Positions 56,025 to 64,000 of a stretch of DNA of 64,000 nt are shown here, one piece after another; the stretch's first letter is position 1; every line of letters begins with the position of its first letter. A program made the translations under genes and the position numbers. Location of the stretch: NCBI GenBank assembly GCA_964036295.1, contig OZ038463.1:4331274-4395273 (forward strand), written 5' to 3'. Below the pieces are notes generated by a model that was not told the origin of the DNA, ran no database searches, and worked only from the letters and a program-made list of their open reading frames with translations. Source of the DNA: Plumapathes pennacea (lineage: Eukaryota; Cnidaria; Anthozoa; Antipatharia; Myriopathidae).

Positions 56025-59000
56025 ATGGCGGAAAAATCGGAATGGAAATTAACAGATGAAGAAAAAGAGCTTGTTAAATGGATAAACACAGGTGAACACA
56101 CCGAGTACCACCAGCACATAGAGTTTTAATTATTGATTGTTTTGACATTGATTGTTTTTCTTCAGGAAATCGGGAAGAAATTCTGCGGCTGCTGAGTTCT
56201 GGCGTGAAAGTGAACTGTCTGGATGAGGTCAGTGGCTTTATTATTTAGAATCTGAAAAGCACATTGCGTTGTCCTGAGGTAGCCCGTTTGTGCATAAAAC
56301 TGAAGGTCATATTTATAGGTCAAAAGTAATAAAAACAAGCCCAACATTTCCTGAGTTTTGTATAAAATATCTTACGACCGGCCATTCATCGCGAACCGGG
56401 TTGCAGCTGCTGCAATATACTGTTTTTGTTAGTGTATACCTTATGCTATAAATGTCGTGATAGACGACCTGCAGTCTAGCAGGAATTTATGACTTGTGGT
56501 TGTCTTGATTTGTTTTACATTACTGTTCTCGGCTTTTAGAAATGGCTGCCCGATATACTTGTATAAAATAAATACTGACAGTGATTTTCCTTTGACATGA
56601 AGTTGATGCCGACATTTTATAAAGGAACTTAATTGCTGCAGATGTCGTTAACTCACATGCAGAAACACTGAATATTAATGTATTTTATCTCTGTGTATCT
56701 TTATTTGCTGTGTCTTCCTTCTAATATATTAAATCTTAATATTAAAACATTGTTTATAGTCCCAAGCAGAAATGTCATACAGCAAACTGTAAAGGTCCCA
56801 ATGTTCTATTATATGCCCTGGTAACCCAAGGTAGTTCCACTAGTCACCCTGTTTTTACCACCTTTTCATAATACTTACAGTGTTCAACCATTTATATAAT
56901 TGAATAATCACAAAGTTAACTATGCCCGCTTAGCGGGTGGGGAGGAGGGTTATCTCCTCGGGGGGGGGGGGGGGGGGGGGTACTCCCATCTATGGGCTAT
57001 ACGGGGATGTGCTGCTCAACAGGTATACTTTTTGCCTCTCCGACTCTGGAACAGGGTATACAAATCACCGTTTCCCTCATTCAGTCTGGCTCTGGAGCAA
57101 GGTCGATATTTCTTCCTTCCAGAATCCTTGATGATTTATAGTTGAGTCGGTTGCTGCAAAACAGCTCTGAACTGTTGCTTTAAATCATGCAACACCACAT
57201 GTTTATTCAAGCATGCCATTTCCGATTTGTGGAGTCGCCTCTAGTCTGGAACAGAGTATCTATTTTCACCATTTTGTCTGGAACAGGGTCGCAAAATTGC
57301 CTTTCTTTACCCTGGAACAGGGTCAGGGTCACAGGGACTCAGCGGCACACCCCCATACTAAATTTAAGGGAGTGCCTCACCCCCCCCCCCCCTCCCCCCT
57401 GGGGGTTACCTGTGTGATAACTTTTTTCCATGTAAATGCACAGTAAATTTGGCTCATTGTTGCATTTAAAAATAATACATATTTAGAAATTAATACTATA
57501 TACACATGGATACAATACAATACTTAAGAAATAGAAAATAAGGCTATATTACACATGAATGCATTATAAATTTCTTTTATAAAATAATTAGTCAATAAAA
57601 TACATCATGTATCACATCAGCGTGTGACATACTCTCATCTTACATGGTTATTTAGCCAATCAGAATGTGTGTAGTATCATGTATTTATTTTATAAAATAC
57701 AATGCAAAATAGTTTGACCATGTAACCTTTTTTGGAAGAAACCATTTTGATCTGATACCGAACTTACAGTACCTAGACAAAGTTGATTGAACTACAGTAT
57801 CAGTATTCTTACTGTTCTGCAAGAATTGTTTGAAAAATATTTGACAGTGCACAGAAATACATATTTGGTTGCTTTTGTTCACTCCAGCATGGAATGACAC
57901 CTCTGATGCATGCTGCATACAAGGGCCAGTCAGAAGTATGTGAGCTACTCCTGGCTCGAGGTGCAGATGTGAACTCAAACTTCCATGAACACCAGGTAAC
58001 TCACTAGAAACTTCCTTGACTTTTGCGGGATTCTTCTATGTCTACCTCACTGCAACTAGTACTTATTTTCATGTCACTTTTGTTCAATTTGCAGTACACA
58101 GCTCTAATGTTTGGCTGTTTATCAGGTAAATCACACCCCTGTGAGTTTTTGTTTCATTTAATTTTTATTTATAAAGGGAAGAAGATTTGCCAAAATAATG
58201 TTCTTGATCATTGGAAGTGGGAGATTTCAGATTGATGCAGGAGATTGACGTGAGTTTGTGGGTGAAAGGGAGTGAGACGCTCATGCAGGAGATTCCTGAG
58301 AGTTGGCATCTTTGCCCACCTGGGGGATTTTTCTACATAAACTCATGCTAATATTCTGTATAAATTTATTATAAAGGTTCACTTGAAACAACAAGAATTC
58401 TATTGGAAGCAGGAGCTCGTGCAAGTGCCCAGAACAATCTTGGAAGAACAGCGACTCAGCTTGGGGCATTTGTGGGTAAGTACACAAACATTGTCTCCAG
58501 ATTCTGAAATAGAGTTCACTGTCGCACTGTAAATTTACAATCTAGCCTGATATTACTGACTTGTATGTCCACATGTCAGTGGTAAATAAAAACAGCATGT
58601 GTACTATTTCCCTCTTCCATAATTTCTTCAACCCATTACCGCATATAAACCTACACAGACATTTTACTCAAGAGTCTGAAAAAGAAGCACAGGGAGTCGC
58701 ATGCAAGAGCAAGACGACCCCAAGATCGTGTCAATTTTACATATTCACGCACAGCCTTTGTTTTCTACAATGAGTTTTATTGTTTCATTGATGTTTCCGT
58801 CGTCCTCTCCTCTCCTGGTGCTTAGCTTAAAAGCTCTCTACTGACAACCACGGTCACCAACACTAGTGGTGTAGCTGGAAGACATTTTAACATGCTTCTA
58901 AATTGTGATTGCATAGAGCGGTTTTCGGATGACTGTCGAAAGTAATTGTGTGATTGCTTTGGTTTTGCGTTTGCTTCGCTTTCGGATTGGTCCACACGAG

Positions 59001-62000
59001 TTTGTCAGCATGCTCAGCCAATCAGGAACAGAACCAAAACCAAAACCAAACACTTCTCACGCAAGCGATGGCGTGTACTCGCACTGCTGATTGGAAAGTA
59101 AAACCAAACGCAAGACCAAACGCAAATTACTTTGGCTTCCAATTGGCTGAACTGTTTTCTCTCAGTCTCTGTGATTGGCCTGTGTGATTACTTTGGTTTT
59201 GGTTTTCAACAGTCATCCGAAAACGGCTTTATTCCTTACATTTTAGATGTCAGTGTTAACATGATCTATTTCAGTGTGCAAGTCTGCACTTTCATGTGGG
59301 TTTTTTCTTGCATCAGGTCGACATGAATGTGTGAGCCTTATCAACAATTTTCTGTCTTTGGAGGATTTAGAGTATTATACCAGGCCTCAAGGTACATGCA
59401 CAATTAGCACGCCCTAGCCCCTATAAAAAAGTTTTTCTGTGGAGAATCAAAATATGTGTGGTAGAGAACAAGTTATTAAAAATTCATTTAGAAAACTGAG
59501 ACATCTTAGTTTTTAGATTTGCCAAGAGTACTACTGCAGCAGTACCTGTACAGTATATCTATTAGACAATACTGATTACACTGAAAATACCTTACAGCAA
59601 GTACTTAAATAGTAAATCAGATATATAATTAGAACATTATCCTTTATGCCATTGTTTTGAAAGTCTGTAGGCAACACAGTCCTAAGAGTGCTGCATGTAC
59701 ATTTTGTTCCATCAACTGTTAGTATTTTAAATCAGTGAACCACTATTCTGTCTTGTATAAAATGATGTGCAGTTATTGGTACACTTTCAATTGAACATTG
59801 CCATTGTCTTTTCTTCTTTATTAGGCTTGGAGAAGGAACCCAAACTTCAAAGGAAGCTGGCACCCTCTCTGCACAAGTTTGTCATTTCTTCAAACCTCAA
59901 TCCTATTAAGGTTTGTATTGGAGTACTATATTTATAGATAATGATGTTTGAACAGCATACAATACCGGTCAAATGTAAGTTACCACCTTCTTGTGAGACA
60001 AGCATACTCTTCTCAAAAGATGAAAAACTAAATAATGAGTTTCCGTCCTGCAAGACAAAATATTAATAATGAATATATATATATATATATAGTGAAGTGG
60101 CGCTTATTGAAATTCTCTAGTTTTCATTTTACTGGTCAAAAAAAATAAGACTGATTCCTTTCTCATGACAACAGCATAACAGATTTAATGTTTTGCTTTG
60201 AGGCAGCTCTTACAGAAGACTCAAATTACACAACAACACATTCTGCAGCTACTTATTGGTTTCTGTAGACTTTTTTTGTTTCCATTTCGGCACCAATAAA
60301 GTTCAGCATTTTTTGTATGTTTTGCACTTATTTTTCAATTTTAGCATGTCATTTATCTGACTGTGTTTTCTTTTTAGTTGGTTTTAAATCTGAGGAACCA
60401 CACAGGTCTGCTGGAGGAATATACCTCTGTAACCAGAGTACTACAGCTGAAGGCTGAAGCCTCGCTGAAAGGAAACGAGATGAACGAGGTGATAGCCATG
60501 AAGTTACATTACATGGCATGTGTTCTAAAGAAAGCAGCTCGCTGGCATCAAGACTTGGAGGGCAAAGAGGGCATTGATGGACTTCTCAAACAGTAAGGCC
60601 CGTTTCAAACTCCGTTTCCCACATGTGCCGAACCTAATGCAAATAAGCAAAAACCATCATTTGCCCTACAGTCGAACCTCGCTATTTCGATCTCGGTTAA
60701 GTCCCCGTTATTTCGAAGTCGGATATTTTTTTCAGTCATTTACTATCGCCTATCTCGAAACCCCGCTATTTCGAACTTCTTTTCATGTCCTGTGCGACTT
60801 CGAAACAGCGGGGTTCGACTGTACTTTGAATTAGGTTTGGCACATGTGAGGAGCGGCGTCTGAAATGGGCCTAAGTGGTATTAACCCTTCAGAGTTCTCA
60901 GCCTTTTATGAGTTATCAACCAAGGGTAGGGCTAATTTTCTTCCTTCGTTCTCCCGCCAGATATACCACACACTGTGATACTATTAATGTTTACATTTTA
61001 CAAAAGTCATTTGTAACCTGCTTGTCCTCGTTATTTCCTTCCAGTTTTTGTAAAGGCAGAGCATCTGATGGGTTTCCTTTGGGAATGGAAGAGTTTATTC
61101 GTCAGTCCATTAAGGAGTTTGATTACCCCGAATGTACGGTGTTCAGGCAACTTGTCAAGATTGTAGCACCTGTAGAGAAGGTACAGTACAGTGTTATTAG
61201 AGAAATGAAGCATTAATTGTTTTTGTCAGCGTTCTATGTTGAGTTATGGATGTACTTGGGAATTTGAAAGAAGACCCGAGAAGTGTGGAGAAGCATTCCG
61301 CCGCGTCGTGATTCTCTGTACTTCACGAGTCTTCTTGTATTTTCGCGCTTGCTTACACACGTAAGCTGAAGGACACAACGGCTTAAAAAAAAAAAAAAAA
61401 AAAAAGGAAAATAAAGAAAGAAAGAAAAAGTAAGCAACTGGCCTTTATATATTTGTTTTGCTTCTTAGGGTAAAGATCCGACAGCCTTGAGTGCTTTGAC
61501 CCAGGTCATCAACGGTCTTCAAAGGTCAGAAAGTCACATGAAAGCCTAGGTGTATATATTTTATATTTTACGATAGAGAAAAAGCTGGATCACATGCACA
61601 CACACACGCACACGAAGAAAGAAACAGGAGACAAACACAAAAATAAAGCAAGAGAATCACTGTTCTGTCTGTCTGTCTGTCTGTTTCGACTCCTTTCTGT
61701 TCTGTGTAGCTCGAGCTTTAAATACCCTTAACCGAGCACTGACAGAGAAAGGGGGAGGGGGAAGGGGGGTTAGAGGGCGCACTGTCTGCTTTCAGTGATA
61801 ACAGTTCTCAGAACTAACGGAGCTACCGACGTAAATAAAATAACTTTACCTTTACAACCTAGAATTGTTGAGATTGCAAAATAATAGGTGGTGCAGCTTA
61901 TTGCTTCCCCTTTTCCGTAATTTTCTGCTTCTTGTTGCAGTGCGGACTTTTCAGACTCCTGTACAGTTTGCAACCAAAAGGGCGACTTGAAGAAGTGCTC

Positions 62001-62761
62001 GGCTTGTAAAATGGTGAGGGACTCCCTTGGTGGTAACGATGCGTTACTGAAGACACTTCACACATGAGCTGCACTAACGATACTTGACAAGAAAAACGTT
62101 GATACACGAAAAGCGTTATCAGGCCAGCATGCTACTATGGCCTATTCAAGATCTGGTGAAGCCCATGAAATGCAATCTTAGCTAAGAAGAAATTAAAAGG
62201 ACTGCATAGCTTTCCCTTCGGGGCATAAAGAATTAATTAAATCGTAAAACCAGTAACACACAAGTATTCACAGCCTTTCTGGGATCAGAATACCTGTAAT
62301 GATCTAAATAGAACTTTTAACTTTTCTATATCTCTTCCTATACATTAACTAGATTTCAAAGTCATTTCCTTTTGCGTAAAGAACAACAGCGCAATCAACA
62401 AAAAAACAAGTACATGTAGAAGCCAAAGCAATTCGGTTTTGGTTTTGAAGAGTAGACTATAATCAGCAAGACAAAAACAGTCAACATCAGCTTGCTTCCA
62501 TCATGACCACCAGCATAGAGCGTTGGTTTGTTTGTTTTGTTCTTATTTCCCATTCTTTGATTTACCCACAATACACAGGTCCACTACTGCAGTGTATTCT
62601 GTCAGAAACTTCACTGGTCCACACACAAGAAACACTGCCAGCGGCTCTCGGAGGAGTACAAACGAATTCAAGAACAAGAGAAACAGCAGGTCAACGGCCA
62701 ATCACAGGACTCGGATAATGACAAAGCACATGACACTGAAGGGGGGGAGCAAGTGTCATAA
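56025..62761 (+). CDS. ANKMY2: Ankyrin repeat and MYND domain-containing protein 2 (ANKMY2), twelve exons
   Basis: Exons: 56025-56091, 56166-56227, 57888-57995, 58095-58125, 58377-58475, 59317-59391, 59825-59910, 60378-60592, 61045-61180, 61469-61524, 61941-62013, 62579-62761. All junctions are GT-AG with matching phase, giving 396 residues. ANKMY2 is a cytoplasmic/ciliary protein that binds FKBP38 and helps deliver adenylyl cyclases to cilia in Hedgehog signalling. The N-terminal part has ankyrin repeats ([54 protein letters not shown]). The central region carries the family phrases [14 protein letters not shown] and KGRASDGFP. The end has a MYND zinc finger with [14 protein letters not shown] and YCSVFCQ, then HWSTHKKHC. 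An acidic/Gln tail follows. The family's usual length is about 440; the shortfall is in the C-terminal tail. Introns carry several MITEs and a G-run repeat. Very sure. Confidence 0.96.
56955..57400 (+). repeat. G-run/C-run flanked repeat, copy 4 (ANKMY2 intron)
   Basis: A G-tract (56960-56980) followed by TACTCCCATCTATGGGC and GATGTGCTGCTC opens it. CAGCGGCACACCCCCATAC, GGGAGTGCC and a C-tract (57380-57400) close it. The interior shows GGAACAGGGTATACAAAT, GGAACAGAGTATC and GGAACAGGGTC units, the same design as the copies at 49190 and 51060. Confidence 0.85.
58916..59229. mobile_element. MITE with CCGTTTTCGGATGAC ends, copy 2 (ANKMY2 intron)
   Basis: Almost identical to 39208-39514, apart from a short insertion near the right end (TTTTCAACA). 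The left end GAGCGGTTTTCGGATGAC and the right end GTCATCCGAAAACGGCTT are inverted. It sits between ANKMY2 exons 5 and 6. The short open frames in both copies read the same sequence and are not genes. Confidence 0.9.
60668..60824. mobile_element. MITE, AACCCCGCTATTTCGAA family (ANKMY2 intron)
   Basis: Left ACAGTCGAACCTCGCTATTTCG and right CGAAACAGCGGGGTTCGACTGT are inverted. TA flanks fit on both sides (CTACAG; TGTAC). About 157 bp, the shortest and cleanest copy in the window. Confidence 0.88.
61389..61410 (+). repeat. Poly-A run in ANKMY2 intron
   Basis: About 22 As followed by GAAA-rich sequence; may be the tail of a retroelement fragment, though no body was recognised. Confidence 0.6.
61682..61852. 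repeat. Dispersed repeat copy B (ANKMY2 intron)
   Basis: Matches 7976-8135 in the ANP32 intron, same orientation (TTCTGTTCTGTGTAGCTCG, TTTAAATACC, CGAGCACTGACAG, TAAATAAAATAACTTTACC). It is preceded by a CTGT tetranucleotide run (61664-61684). Confidence 0.75.
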
Positions 62762-62987
62762 CTCTTCTCTTACACTTAAATCGCAGGTTTTCTTGTTTTC
62801 GTTAGGCAAGTGTTTCTTTCAATTCTTTACTTATCCTTAAAATTTGACAACAAAGTACGTAGAACGTAATATGCTTATAAGGCTACTTGTTTGTTTGTTC
62901 GTTTTTATTGTTTGCCTTTTTATCTATTTTTATCTATTAGTTTTTTTGCCTGAGTAGATGTAAATTATCAAAGTGCATGCGCTATCG
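62762..62987. other. 3' UTR/flank of ANKMY2
   Basis: AT-rich with TTTG/TTTT tracts; no obvious close AATAAA. No gene. Confidence 0.4.
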
Positions 62988-63219
62988 CTGGAAAATTCTA
63001 CCCTTTTACAGAGTGTAAATATGGCTAGCCTATGTTTTACACGTAATTTACACATAATGTATCAGGGTTTTACGTAATGTGTAAATTCTTTTTACATACT
63101 CTCTGCCCATTTACACAATTTGTAAGTGCATGTAAATGTCAATTTGCTAGCAAAGACTGGGTCATTTACGTACATTTTACCCCGTTTTACACAATGTGTT
63201 AAAGGATAGAATTTCCCAG
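62988..63219. mobile_element. MITE with CTGGAAAATTCTACCCTTTTACA ends
   Basis: The left end CTGGAAAATTCTACCCTTTT and the right end AAAGGATAGAATTTCCCAG are inverted. The interior consists of many TTTACACA/TGTGTAAA half-sites. About 232 bp, non-coding. The target duplication is unclear. Confidence 0.82.
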
Positions 63220-63738
63220 TGTATGCAATTTAAGTACGAATTGTTTTTATTATTGATTAATATAGATGTATATCATATCGAATAATATCACAGAATATCA
63301 TATCGAATCGAAGTTGCTGCCTGCTATCGTAGATGCAGGCTTGTTGTACTATATTGCTAGAACCTGGGTTCCGAAGCTAGTGCTGTCGAAAATTTGGCCG
63401 GACATCATTCAGAAGAAGTACCAGTAGCTGCCGCGCCGGTCGTCTTGGTTTTCTCGAATTTTCAGCCTTGCCGCACCAGAGACATGTTCGAAATATTTAT
63501 TTATGTTGAAGATATTTCAGTCTTGGTAGATAGCCTGTTGTATTTTCTACAAGCTGGGATCATTTTGAAGGTTCTAGTCCAATGGGGCCACTCCATTGGG
63601 TCTTATCGGAGAATGATACTGATTAGCTTCTTCAGCTAGTTTAAATAAAGTCAATACAGTAATTATCCCACATGCCCGAAAAAACTACGGGAATATTAAT
63701 TGTGTGCTAAACTATTCAGCTTGTTGTGACTGAACTTA
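63220..63738. other. Intergenic, nothing recognised
   Basis: An 81-residue frame (63394-63639) has no family features. AATAAA at about 63645 could be a distal poly(A) signal. Confidence 0.35.
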
Positions 63739-63975
63739 GGCCCCGTCCACACTAATCCGGATAAATTTGAAAACGAAGGTTTGGTATGAAAAATGCATCG
63801 AAAGTTTTCCGTCCACACTACCGTTTTCGAATCGTTTTTGCTGTCCACATTAAAACGCGTTTTAGAAAATATTCGTTTTTCGGCCATCGAAAACGCGTCT
63901 TGGTGTGGACGGGAGGCCAAAACGGATAAGTATATATCCGTTTTCAAATTTATCCGGATTAGTGTGGACGGGGCC
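63739..63975. mobile_element. MITE, GTCCACACTAATCCGG family, copy 2 (TTA duplication)
   Basis: GGCCCCGTCCACACTAATCC, then GGATAAATTTGAAAACG, is exactly mirrored at the right as CGTTTTCAAATTTATCC then GGATTAGTGTGGACGGGGCC. TTA flanks both sides (63736-63738 and 63976-63978). Longer and cleaner arms than copy 1 at 17003. PIF/Harbinger type inferred from the TTA flank. Confidence 0.92.
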
Positions 63976-64000
63976 TTAAAGTTGCAGGATAATGCAATCC

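Overview
The window is eukaryotic, AT-rich and intron-rich, with GT-AG introns, many small palindromic DNA transposons and animal gene families. Its mix of conserved animal genes (G alpha q, ANP32, ANKMY2, a CLN3 relative) with secreted families common in anthozoans (astacin, Ly-6/three-finger, C-type lectin, single-exon rhodopsin-like receptor) suggests a cnidarian, probably an anthozoan such as a stony coral. That assignment is inference, since no search was run. Gene models were built by hand by joining open frames at GT-AG sites with matching phase.

Layout. 1-5.4 kb: last exon of a G alpha q gene (+), its 3' flank and a tandem duplication with TTTA microsatellites. 5.5-10.5 kb: a nine-exon ANP32 gene (+). 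12.1-13.1 kb: a single-exon GPCR (-). 14.5-17 kb: a four-exon SAM-domain, Cys-rich protein (+), followed by MITEs and an inverted decayed copy of part of that gene near 19 kb. 20.1-21.9 kb: nested foldback elements. 23.4-24.9 kb: a two-exon intracellular trypsin-like protease with a predicted myristoylation start (+). 26.3-29.2 kb: a secreted C-type lectin (-). 31.4-32.1 kb: an intronless DEDDh exonuclease-like gene (-). 32.3-38.1 kb: two convergent Ly-6/uPAR genes. 40.4-46.5 kb: an astacin metalloprotease with two C-terminal domains (-). 47.8-50.6 kb: a CLN3/battenin-like membrane protein (-). 52.6-53.8 kb: a single-exon basic orphan protein (+). 54.7-55.7 kb: a foldback element. 56.0-62.8 kb: a twelve-exon ANKMY2 gene (+). 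62.9-64 kb: MITEs.

The genes do not form an operon or one pathway. Several neighbours encode secreted or surface proteins (lectin, two Ly-6, astacin), which fits an extracellular or immune/matrix neighbourhood, but co-function is not shown. The notable non-genic content is a dense set of non-autonomous transposons from several families, some present in two to four copies here. The most unusual protein candidates are the myristoylatable trypsin-like protease, the SAM protein with a cysteine cluster and its inverted relic, and the 396-residue orphan.
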